From: a virus
Strand: one strand, 5' to 3'
DNA length: 27,930 bases
IMG/VR virus record: IMGVR_UViG_3300042691_018194
Coordinates: 1 to 27,930 of that record
In this document: positions 21,182 through 27,760 of the stretch, piece by piece
Position numbering within the stretch: position 1 is the first letter of the stretch
How the letters are laid out: every line of letters begins with the position of its first letter
Made by a program: the position numbers and the translations under genes
The notes under the pieces: generated by a model
What the model was told of the DNA's origin: nothing
Seen by the model: the letters and a program-made list of their open reading frames with translations, nothing else
The model's database searches: none

Positions 21182-21574
21182 TCACGCCCCCGGCGCGGGG
21201 TTCGCCGCGGTCTGCAGGCTGCGCGCCACCGCCAGGATCACAAGCATGGCGATGGGCATGGTGACGACGCCCGAGGTGATGGCGCCAGCGATGGCGGCCC
21301 GCGTGCCAGCGTCCAGCGCGAGGCCGCTGTCGGGGTCCACAAGCGGGATCGGCGTTTGCGAGGTCGCATCCACCGGCGCGTTGATGACTGGCACCTCGGG
21401 CGCGGTCTGCAGCACCTCGATGGCACCGCCTTCCAGCTTGACCGCCCACACCTGGCGCAGCGTCACGTCAGGGCTGGAGCCGCTGCCCGGGGCCGGGTAG
21501 CCGATCTCGATGCGAGGCACGCGCAGGTAGGGCACGCCCACGGCGCGGGTATCGTAGTTCGTTGACAGGCTCAT
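21182..21574 (-). CDS. Conserved phage protein with C-terminal membrane segment
   Basis: This 130-residue protein begins MSLSTNYDTRAVGVPYLRVPRIEIGYPAPGSG, an opening I associate with conserved phage proteins of unknown function. A central QTAPEVPVINAPVD region is followed by one hydrophobic C-terminal stretch (residues 95-120, AIAGAITSGVVTMPIAMLVILAVA) that could cross a membrane. It follows the small basic protein by 4 bp and is coupled to the next gene by 1 bp. The role is unknown. A membrane segment in a virion-cluster protein may point to a function in DNA entry or in exclusion, which is speculation. Confidence 0.7.
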   Translation of the reverse strand: MSLSTNYDTRAVGVPYLRVPRIEIGYPAPGSGSSPDVTLRQVWAVKLEGGAIEVLQTAPEVPVINAPVDATSQTPIPLVDPDSGLALDAGTRAAIAGAITSGVVTMPIAMLVILAVARSLQTAANPAPGA

Positions 21575-21578
21575 CAGT

Positions 21579-21830
21579 TCACCTCGTTTCGTCGTTCAGG
21601 TCGCCCCACTCGGAGCGCCCGCGGAACAGCAGCGGCGGCACGGGCTTGGCCCGCGGCGCCGTGGGCTTGTAGGACACCAGCCGCACGCTGCCGTCTCGGC
21701 GCCGCTCGCCGTAGAGAACGTGCGGGAACGGCCCCCAGCGCGAGCGCCGGATGACCAGGTAGCCCTCGCGGCCCTTGCGACCGCGGCGCCGGTGCAGTGC
21801 GATGGCCCATATGAGGCAGTTGCTCCGCAC
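21579..21830 (-). CDS. Small basic phage protein, partner of the NlpC-like gene
   Basis: This 83-residue protein starts at a GTG (21830), 6 bp after the stop of the NlpC-like gene. It contains EGYLVIRRSRWGPFPHVLYGE, then PPLLFRGRSEWGDL at the end. This pattern (YLVIRRS-R-x-G-x-x-P-H) is as I remember it in small proteins found next to permuted NlpC-like genes in betaproteobacterial phages. An overlapping frame with an ATG five bases upstream (21835) lacks such character and was rejected. The function is unknown. Confidence 0.68.
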   Translation of the reverse strand: MRSNCLIWAIALHRRRGRKGREGYLVIRRSRWGPFPHVLYGERRRDGSVRLVSYKPTAPRAKPVPPLLFRGRSEWGDLNDETR

Positions 21831-21836
21831 GGGTCA

Positions 21837-22274
21837 TCACTGCACGCGCGGCCAGCGCCAGGCGACAGCTGCCTCCAGCTGGCGAACGTCCCAGGAGTCG
21901 TGATCGGGCAGCCCGATGATCTCGGCCGTGGCCTGGGTGCAGATGGGCCCGCCCCAGCTCGGGCGGAACATGGGCAGAAGGAAGCGCACCAGGCGCCACC
22001 AGCCGTAGCCCTCGCGGTCGCGCCGGCGCAGGTAGTCGTGCGCGCGCTCGGCCGGCACATCGGTCTGGTACAGCCGCCACTTCGAAGCCGGCAGCGGCAT
22101 GGTCTTGGGCCGCACGCCGCCGTCCATCTGCGCCGAGCTCACACACCAGAACAGGCCGTCGCCCTGCGGCACGGCCACCTCGGTGTGCGAGCCGCTGCCG
22201 CCACGCGCCAGCCGCACCAGGCGGCCGAACAGGCGCGGGTCGTCGTAGCGGACAGCGACCAGCAGCGAGGCCAT
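21837..22274 (-). CDS. Permuted NlpC/P60 (papain-like) protein
   Basis: This 145-residue protein has the His before the Cys, as in circularly permuted NlpC/P60 or LRAT/YaeF-like folds. GSGSHTEVAVPQGDG gives the probable catalytic His (H30), and WGGPICTQATAEIIGL gives the probable nucleophile Cys (C113). There is no signal peptide. The family includes amidases and peptidases acting on cell wall or lipids. In a virion-gene cluster it could be a capsid-borne hydrolase, or may only use the fold. It is a second potential hydrolase besides the NlpC domain of gpK. The fold assignment is by motif only. Confidence 0.68.
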   Translation of the reverse strand: MASLLVAVRYDDPRLFGRLVRLARGGSGSHTEVAVPQGDGLFWCVSSAQMDGGVRPKTMPLPASKWRLYQTDVPAERAHDYLRRRDREGYGWWRLVRFLLPMFRPSWGGPICTQATAEIIGLPDHDSWDVRQLEAAVAWRWPRVQ

Positions 22275-22278
22275 GGCG

Positions 22279-22932
22279 TCAGGCGTTCGGCGCCGTCAGC
22301 GACTTGGCCGTGATGGTCACGGTCTGGCCGCTGTTGATGGTGGCGTTGTCCAGGGTCAGGTCCTGGGTGAACGTGATAGCGGCAGCGTTCGCCACGCCTG
22401 CCGTGCTGGTGGCCGACAGCGTGACGGTGGTGCCGCCCACGGCCACCACGGTGGCACCAGCGGGGACGCCGGTGCCGGCCACGTTCATGCCCACCACCAC
22501 GCCGGTCGTGGCTGCGAAGTTCAGCACGTTGCCGTTCGCCGCCGTGAGGGCGTTCGTGGTCAGCGCCACCTGCTGGCCGCACGTGCCCTGCTCGTGGCAG
22601 GTCGTGCCGGCGTTGTCGACGATGCGGTAGTAGGCGGCCAGCCCGCTGGCAGCTGCAGCCGCCTGCCAGGTGCCCGACAGCGACTTGACGCCGGCAGAGG
22701 CCGCAGCGGCCCAGTCGGCCGGCAGCGTCATTTCCAGGATCTGCGTGCCGGTCTGCGCGGCCGCGGGGTTCGCAGGCATCGAGCCGGTCAGCAGGCGCAG
22801 CTTCGGCTGCGCGGCCGTGCCGGTGACGCTGCCGCCCGAGCCGGTGCCGGCGCTGACGGCCTGGCCGTTCACGCCGACCTCGTAGGCCTCCAGCATGGAG
22901 TTGCGCACGCCGGTGGAGAGTTGAATGGTCAT
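22279..22932 (-). CDS. Putative capsid decoration protein with inserted domain
   Basis: This 217-residue protein has an N-terminal part (MTIQLSTGVRNSMLEAYEV, then AQPKLRLLTGSMPANPAAAQTGTQILEMTL) and a C-terminus (LDNATINSGQTVTITAKSLTAPNA) that match a common phage virion protein of about 140 residues. Between them, after HEQGTCG, sits an extra block of about 70 residues with GTGVPAGATVVAVGGTTVTLSATST, an Ig-like or beta-sandwich module often found in surface proteins. GAGG precedes the ATG at 22932, and a terminator-like hairpin lies just upstream. Probably a surface-exposed head protein. The start and ends are well supported; the function is inferred. Confidence 0.68.
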   Translation of the reverse strand: MTIQLSTGVRNSMLEAYEVGVNGQAVSAGTGSGGSVTGTAAQPKLRLLTGSMPANPAAAQTGTQILEMTLPADWAAAASAGVKSLSGTWQAAAAASGLAAYYRIVDNAGTTCHEQGTCGQQVALTTNALTAANGNVLNFAATTGVVVGMNVAGTGVPAGATVVAVGGTTVTLSATSTAGVANAAAITFTQDLTLDNATINSGQTVTITAKSLTAPNA

Positions 22933-22950
22933 CGGTGCCTCGAAATAAGA

Positions 22951-22977
22951 AGGGCCAGCCGGATGCCGGCCGGCCCT
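22951..22977 (-). terminator. Terminator-like hairpin after the capsid genes
   Basis: A 12-bp stem with one mismatch and a 3-nt loop (AGGGCCGGCCGG / CCGGCTGGCCCT on the minus strand) is followed by TTCTTATTTC. It lies between the 98-residue gene and the decoration protein gene, 18 bases before the next ATG. The T-rich tail is broken, so termination may be partial. It could reduce transcription downstream of the highly expressed capsid genes. Confidence 0.65.
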
Positions 22978-23000
22978 GGATGGCGAAGTGCTCGGGGGCG

Positions 23001-23297
23001 TCAGCCGAGGGCGGCCAGCGCCTCCTGGGCCTTGGCGAGATCGGCTTCGGCCGCCGCGCGCTTCTTGTCGGTGTCGGCCGCGTCGACGGCCGCCTGGGCG
23101 GCCACGACAGCCTTCTCGGCGGCGTCGCGTTCGGCCTTGGCCTTGGCCGCAGCCTTGGCCTTGCCGGCGTCCACCAGCACGCCAGAGGCCACAGCCTGGG
23201 CCACGGCCTCGGCGTCGGCTTCCAGCGTCTTGCCCGCGGCGTAGGTCTCGCCGTTGAACTCGATCGGGCCCAGTTCGGTGACGGTGAACTTCGGCAT
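23001..23297 (-). CDS. Small phage head protein in the FI position
   Basis: This 98-residue protein starts at the ATG at 23297, two bases after the capsid stop codon. Residues 1-45 form a short beta motif (FTVTELGPIEFNGETYAAGKTLEAD...ASGVLVDAG) recurrent in small phage head-region proteins. The rest is an Ala/Lys/Glu helix (AKAKAERDAAEKAVVAAQAAVDAADTDKKRA) that is probably a coiled coil. The gene takes the place of lambda FI, which helps terminase-prohead docking, but sequence similarity is not evident. The function is uncertain. A terminator-like hairpin follows. Confidence 0.78.
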   Translation of the reverse strand: MPKFTVTELGPIEFNGETYAAGKTLEADAEAVAQAVASGVLVDAGKAKAAAKAKAERDAAEKAVVAAQAAVDAADTDKKRAAAEADLAKAQEALAALG

Positions 23298-23299
23298 GA

Positions 23300-24259
23300 T
23301 CAGGCCACCGCGTCGCGCCAGAGGAAGCCCACGTCGCTGGCGACGATGAGCTCGCGGACCGACTCGCCGGCGCGCACGCGCTGGGCGCCGCGCAGGCCGA
23401 CCTTCGGCTCGGGCATGCTGCCAGCCACGCGCGAACCCCACTCGGCGGTGAAGCCGAAGGTGATGGCGTTGCCGCGGATGCTGGCCGCCGAGTTCAGGTG
23501 CAGCGCCGCGACGTGCTTGCCCCAGACGCGGGAGAGCGTGGCGGCCTGGCCCGGCTTGGCGGTGTTCACCCAGGCCTCGCCGATCAGGATGCGATCGACT
23601 TCCAGCAGCTGGGCCACCGCCTCGACCGTGGCCGGGCGGCCGGTGGCGCTGACGATCGCGGAGTTGCCGTTCGCGGCGGGCGCCAGAGCGGCCGTGATGC
23701 GGGGGTGCACGCGGAGGCGGCTCCACACGGCGCGGCTCATCACCAGCGTGTTCGGGCGCATCAGCATGCCGTCGAAGGCAGTCATCACCGCGGTGTACGG
23801 GTCGCTGTTGGCGAAGTCGCTCCACTGCGAGGTGCCCGACAGCGTGGTGCGGTTGGCGACCGGGTAGCTGGCCAGGGCCGTCACCGCAGCCGCCACGCGG
23901 ATCTCGCGATCCAGCGCGACCAGCTCGGCGATGCCCTCGGTGGCGCGGCCCAGCGGGTCATAGCCCGGAGGTGCCGAGGTGATGTCCTCGTTCGGCACCA
24001 GGTCGTCCAGACCGTAGTCCAGAACGAAGCTGGCGCTTTCGGTGCCCGAGAACTGCACCTCGTTGGGCTCGCCCTTGCGGCCGACCTGCGTCACCGGAAC
24101 GGTGAACATTTCGTCGCGTGCGAACTGCTGCCACTTGAACTCGCGGCTGGGCACCGGCGTGCGCGGCAGCACCTCGTCGGCGATGTAGCGCTCGTTCCGG
24201 TAGGCCAGGGCGATGCTGGTCAGCGTCTGCTGAATCGGGAAGGGGAAATTCATGCTCAT
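23300..24259 (-). CDS. E: Major capsid protein, gpE-type
   Basis: This 319-residue protein is close to lambda gpE (341). It begins MSMNFPFPIQQTLTSIALAYRNERYIADEVLPRTPV, typical of this capsid family. Later landmarks are REFKWQQFARDEMFTVPVTQVGRKGEPNEV, DYGLDDLVPNEDI, the A-domain-like LLEVDRILIGEAWVNTAKPGQ and the end VRELIVASDVGFLWRDAVA. It builds the HK97-fold shell, with the decoration protein at local threefold axes. TGAGGA lies 7 nt before the ATG. It follows the decoration gene, as in the lambda D-E order. Confidence 0.93.
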   Translation of the reverse strand: MSMNFPFPIQQTLTSIALAYRNERYIADEVLPRTPVPSREFKWQQFARDEMFTVPVTQVGRKGEPNEVQFSGTESASFVLDYGLDDLVPNEDITSAPPGYDPLGRATEGIAELVALDREIRVAAAVTALASYPVANRTTLSGTSQWSDFANSDPYTAVMTAFDGMLMRPNTLVMSRAVWSRLRVHPRITAALAPAANGNSAIVSATGRPATVEAVAQLLEVDRILIGEAWVNTAKPGQAATLSRVWGKHVAALHLNSAASIRGNAITFGFTAEWGSRVAGSMPEPKVGLRGAQRVRAGESVRELIVASDVGFLWRDAVA

Positions 24260-24281
24260 GATGAGTCCTCAGAAGTCTCGA

Positions 24282-24665
24282 TCAGCCCTGGATGCGGCCA
24301 GGCGACAGCAGCACTGCGCCCAGGTCGCCCACGACGCCCGCCACCATCGCGATGCCGATGATCGCGGCGTTCACACCAGCGCCGGGCGCGGCAGCCACAG
24401 CTCGGCCGGTCGCGTCGCTCGTCAGGTAGGCGCCCGCCGCCACGGTGCCGCCGTACTCGACGGTCGCCACGCCGGACAGCACCACGTCGACGACATCGCC
24501 GGTCGCCGGGGCCGCCACGTCATCGCTGACGCCGATCAGCAGGTCGGTCGAAGCCGCACCCACCACCACGGTGCGCTCGTCGGCACCGAACTTGACGATC
24601 CGGCTGCGCGCGACAGCTGCGCCGGTGTTGAAGGTCTTCACGAGACCCTGGTTTCGCATGGTCAT
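24282..24665 (-). CDS. Capsid decoration/cement protein, D-like
   Basis: This 127-residue protein has a Gly/Ala/Val-rich beta fold typical of capsid cement (DUF2190-type) proteins: ASTDLLIGVSDDVAAPATGDVVDVVLSGVATVEYGGTVAAGAYLTSDATGRAV. It stabilises the expanded shell. It lies between the protease/scaffold gene and the major capsid gene, exactly where lambda D lies. AAAGGAGGT, a near-perfect ribosome site, lies 4 nt before the first ATG (24665); a second ATG six bases on is the alternative. The strong ribosome site fits a protein needed in hundreds of copies. Confidence 0.88.
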   Translation of the reverse strand: MTMRNQGLVKTFNTGAAVARSRIVKFGADERTVVVGAASTDLLIGVSDDVAAPATGDVVDVVLSGVATVEYGGTVAAGAYLTSDATGRAVAAAPGAGVNAAIIGIAMVAGVVGDLGAVLLSPGRIQG

Positions 24666-24681
24666 GGTGACCTCCTTTCGA

Positions 24682-25128
24682 TCAGGCGGTCTCGCCGGCC
24701 AGCACTTGCGCGACAGCCTGCGAGGTGGTGAGGGTGCGGCCCTGGGCCTTGGCCTGGGCGACCAGCGTGCGGGCCTTGTCGGCCACTTCGGCAGCCTTGG
24801 CGGCGTCGAACGGCTTGTCGGCGGCGGCCTTCGGCTCGGCCTCCGGGGCCTCGGCCTGGGGCACGACCGGGGGCGCGTCGGCTGCGCGGGCGCTGGCCTG
24901 CGCGGTGCGGGTCTGGCGCTCGGCGGCCAGCACGGCCAGGGCCGCCTCGGCGCCGCTGGTCTTGCCGTCCGCGGCCAGCGCGTCGATCAGCTTTTCGTGG
25001 CCGGGCAGCGCCGCGGCGCGCACGTCGACCACGCGCTGCAGCTCGGCGCTGGCGCCTTCGCCGCGCAGCACGGCCGCCGCTTCGGGGTTCTCGGCCGCGA
25101 ACTTCGCGGCAGCTTCTTGCGGGGTCAT
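24682..25128 (-). CDS. Nested scaffolding protein, Nu3-like internal start
   Basis: Inside gene C, in the same frame, GTGAGGTTCAC precedes an ATG at 25128, with GAGG 6 nt before it. The product would be 148 residues beginning MTPQEAAAKFAAENPEA, Ala/Glu-rich and helical, ending QVLAGETA. In lambda, Nu3 is made the same way from within C and forms the prohead scaffold. The strong internal ribosome site at the start of the scaffold part is the main evidence, and expression is inferred. Confidence 0.78.
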   Translation of the reverse strand: MTPQEAAAKFAAENPEAAAVLRGEGASAELQRVVDVRAAALPGHEKLIDALAADGKTSGAEAALAVLAAERQTRTAQASARAADAPPVVPQAEAPEAEPKAAADKPFDAAKAAEVADKARTLVAQAKAQGRTLTTSQAVAQVLAGETA

Positions 25129-26106
25129 GTGAACCTCACTCGGGGTGGTTGCGGTTGCGACGGGCGGCACCGGCTCGTCTGCGGTGGCAGCTGGCACCGC
25201 ACCGGGCGCCTCGCTGTGAATGGCGGGCTCGGCGCCCAGGTCAGCGCCAGCGATCATCGCGCGGCGGCGCTGAGCGAACTTGTCAGGGTCGGTCGCCAGG
25301 CGGTCGGCCAGGTCGTCGACCGTGGCGAAGCCGTCGATCAGGCCGGCGGCCTTGGCCTGCTTGCCGACGAACACGCGGCCATCGGCCATGTGCTCCAGCA
25401 CCTGGTCGACGCTGACGCGGCGGTTCTCAGCCACGGTCTCGACGAAGGCCTCGTAGATGGCGTCGACCTGCTGCTGCAGGTACGCGGCGCCCTCTTTCGA
25501 CAGCGGCTTCGCGTCGGTGGCGATGCGCTTGTAGCGGCCGGCCACGATCTCGGTGGTGTCCTTGGCGCGCGGGTCGTAGGTGTGGCGCATCACGACACCG
25601 ATGCTGCCCACCAAGTCCGTGGCGCCGCTGGCGAAGACGGCGTTGGCCGCGCTGCCGATCCAGTAGCCAGCAGAGGCCATCATGCCGGTCGACACCGCCA
25701 CGACAGGCTTCTCGGCCGCCAGGGCCCGGATCTCGCCGGCCAGCTCGGGCAGGCCGAAGACGCTGCCGCCTGGCGTATCCAGGGCGATGATGGCCGAACG
25801 CACGCGGGTGTCGGCCCGCATGCTCTGCACCTGCTGGGTCAGCATCTGCGCCGAGGCGCCGCCGCTGATGCGCGTGAACAGGTTGGCCTTCGCCGCGATG
25901 ACGCCCTCGATGGGCAGCACCGCGACGCCGCCGTCGCGCATCGCGTATTCCTGCTGCTCGTTCGCCAGAGGCCGGCCCAGGCGGGCCTCGATGGCGTCGA
26001 TGTCGATCTTCTCGCCGCGGAAGTGCGCAGCGTAGATCGCCTGAATCTCGTCCAGGCGGTCGGGCATGATGGCCCAGGCACTGCGGAGTAGGTCGATCAA
26101 CGTCAT
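24682..26106 (-). CDS. C: Prohead protease of the S49/gpC family with scaffold C-terminus
   Basis: This 474-residue protein has an N-terminal S49 peptidase (about 1-270) and a C-terminal Ala/Glu-rich scaffold-like part (about 320-474). The nucleophile Ser is S145 in GMMASAGYW, after LDTPGGSVFGLPELA. The general-base Lys is probably K193 in GRYKRIATDAKPL. LVGSIGVVMRH is the conserved strand after the Ser. The protein processes the prohead, and the scaffold part is also made alone from an internal start. The ATG at 26106 lacks an obvious ribosome site (CCCGCCGTC precedes it) and follows intergenic element copy 2. Lambda gpC is 439 residues. Confidence 0.93.
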   Translation of the reverse strand: MTLIDLLRSAWAIMPDRLDEIQAIYAAHFRGEKIDIDAIEARLGRPLANEQQEYAMRDGGVAVLPIEGVIAAKANLFTRISGGASAQMLTQQVQSMRADTRVRSAIIALDTPGGSVFGLPELAGEIRALAAEKPVVAVSTGMMASAGYWIGSAANAVFASGATDLVGSIGVVMRHTYDPRAKDTTEIVAGRYKRIATDAKPLSKEGAAYLQQQVDAIYEAFVETVAENRRVSVDQVLEHMADGRVFVGKQAKAAGLIDGFATVDDLADRLATDPDKFAQRRRAMIAGADLGAEPAIHSEAPGAVPAATADEPVPPVATATTPSEVHMTPQEAAAKFAAENPEAAAVLRGEGASAELQRVVDVRAAALPGHEKLIDALAADGKTSGAEAALAVLAAERQTRTAQASARAADAPPVVPQAEAPEAEPKAAADKPFDAAKAAEVADKARTLVAQAKAQGRTLTTSQAVAQVLAGETA

Positions 26107-26115
26107 GACGGCGGG

Positions 26116-26164
26116 ATTCTAGGCGGCGGCCTTGTCGCAGGGGCGGTGCTGGCCGCGACTTTCA
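26116..26164 (-). repeat. Stop-to-start intergenic element, copy 2
   Basis: Same three blocks and spacing as copy 1: TGAAAGTCGC, 10 bases, GCCCCTGCGACA, 11 bases, TAGAAT. It begins with the portal stop codon, and the protease ATG follows 9 bases after TAGAAT. The variable segments differ from copy 1, so only the blocks and their distances are conserved. Confidence 0.75.
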
Positions 26165-27760
26165 GGGAGCCGGCCGCGGAGCCGGCGGGGGTGCGCCTGG
26201 GCGACCAGCAGCGGGGGCTGCCGCGGCGGCTGGGTCCTGCTCCAGGCCGTCCGCGATGCGTCGCTCCTTCACCACCTTCTGCATGGCGTGGCTGGTCTCC
26301 CAGTCGCCGCCGTCATAGGCGATCTTCTCCTCGGGCAGCGACGACAGGCCGATTGCCATGCGCTTCTCGGCCGCGTTCGCCTCCTTCTCGGGGTCGATCG
26401 CGCCGGGGCCGTCGCCGCTCCACTTCGAACCGCACCAGGCCTTGCGGATGGCCGGGTCAGCGAAGAAGCCCGGGGCCTCGACGCGGCCCAGCGTGACGGC
26501 CTCGGCGAACCACTCCTCATAGACCGGCTGGCAGAAGTTGTCGGCCAGCCAGGTGCGGCGGATCTTGAACGTGCGCCAGGCGTCCAGCAGGGCGGCGCGC
26601 GCGGCCGAGTAGCTGCTGCTGAAGTGCTTTGCCAGCACCTCGTAAGGCACGTTCAAGCCGATGCCGATCTGCTTCAGGCAGGCCGTGAAGAACGGGTCGA
26701 ACTCGGGGTTCGGGCGTCCCGGCGTGGGCGACTGGATCTCCTCGCCGGGCAGCAGCTGCACGGCCTTGCCGCTGTTGACGTGGCCGTCCCACTCCTGCGC
26801 CTGGCTGATCAGCTTCTGCTGGGCCTCGTCCTTGAACAGGTCTTGGAAGGCCTCGGTCTCCATGCGCACGAACAGCGCCATGGTCGCGCTGTTGACGGCC
26901 GCGTCCACCTCGGCGTTGGCGAAGCGGTCCATCTGCTTCAGCAGAGCGATGATCGGCGCCAGTGCGGGGATGCCGCGCGTCTGGCCTGGCCGCGTCTTGC
27001 GCATCAGGTGGATGACGTTCAGCCGGCCGCTGCTCGCCCCGCGGATGGTCACGCGCGTCCACTTCGGGGTCACCTGGCCGACCCAGCGGCCCGGGTGCCG
27101 GTTGCAGATGTGCACGGCCACCGGCTCGCCGGCCGCGTTCTTCTCGATGCCCTGCACCATCGACTCGGTGTCGCCCTTGTCGTCGGTGTTGCGCACGCGG
27201 TCGGCTTCGATGATCTGCAGCGCCAGGCGGTACGGCCAGCCGGGGCGCGTGACGCCGGCCAGGACGGGGAACGTGTCGCCGGACTCCAGGAACGACCGGA
27301 ACGTCAGGTCCTGCAGCTCGTAGAAGTTCTGCTGCGCGGTGGCGTCGCAGAACTTCGACTCGCACCACAGCTTGAACTCGCGCTCGATGATCTTCTGCCG
27401 CTCGCTGGCCTGCTCGGCCGACATGCCCAGGGCCTCGTGATCGATGCGCGACTGCAGCGTCAGGCCGGTGCCGACCACGTGCGACACCTGGGTCTCGATG
27501 GCGCCGGCTGCGATGGGCGAGTTACGCACCAGGTCGCGGCTGCGGCCCCGCAGCTCGGGCAGCGACAGCACGGTGTCGGCGTCGGCGTCGCCCTGGCCTG
27601 GCATCCAGCCCGAGAAGCGCTCGGCGTAGCCGGCGCCCACGTAGCCGCCCGACAGGGCCATCATGCCGCGAGCTTGGTGACGCTTCAGCGCCCAGCCAGG
27701 GGCCACGGACGCGATGGCGCGTTCCAGCAGGTTCGGCTTCGGGGGCGTCGGCTTGGGCAT
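26162..27760 (-). CDS. B: Portal protein, gpB-type
   Basis: This 532-residue protein is almost the size of lambda gpB (533). Landmarks are the N-terminal LSLPELRGRSRDLVRNSPIAAGAIETQVSHVVGTGLTLQSRID, the central FRSFLESGDTFPVLAG, LIMRKTRPGQTRG-like ...LMRKTRPGQTRGIPALAPIIALLKQ, and later VPYEVLAKHFSSSYSAARAALLDAWRTF, all typical of the lambda portal family. The C-terminus is Ala/Pro-rich and disordered (AAAAPAAGRPGAPPPAPRPAP). It forms the dodecameric portal through which DNA is packaged. The ATG (27760) overlaps the gpW stop codon (ATGA). Confidence 0.95.
   Translation of the reverse strand: MPKPTPPKPNLLERAIASVAPGWALKRHQARGMMALSGGYVGAGYAERFSGWMPGQGDADADTVLSLPELRGRSRDLVRNSPIAAGAIETQVSHVVGTGLTLQSRIDHEALGMSAEQASERQKIIEREFKLWCESKFCDATAQQNFYELQDLTFRSFLESGDTFPVLAGVTRPGWPYRLALQIIEADRVRNTDDKGDTESMVQGIEKNAAGEPVAVHICNRHPGRWVGQVTPKWTRVTIRGASSGRLNVIHLMRKTRPGQTRGIPALAPIIALLKQMDRFANAEVDAAVNSATMALFVRMETEAFQDLFKDEAQQKLISQAQEWDGHVNSGKAVQLLPGEEIQSPTPGRPNPEFDPFFTACLKQIGIGLNVPYEVLAKHFSSSYSAARAALLDAWRTFKIRRTWLADNFCQPVYEEWFAEAVTLGRVEAPGFFADPAIRKAWCGSKWSGDGPGAIDPEKEANAAEKRMAIGLSSLPEEKIAYDGGDWETSHAMQKVVKERRIADGLEQDPAAAAAPAAGRPGAPPPAPRPAP

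Noticed and set aside
21574-22146. Overlapping minus-strand frame starting at ATG 21835
   Set aside because: Its product is Ala/Arg-rich without pattern, while the overlapping GTG-started frame encodes a recognisable small phage protein.
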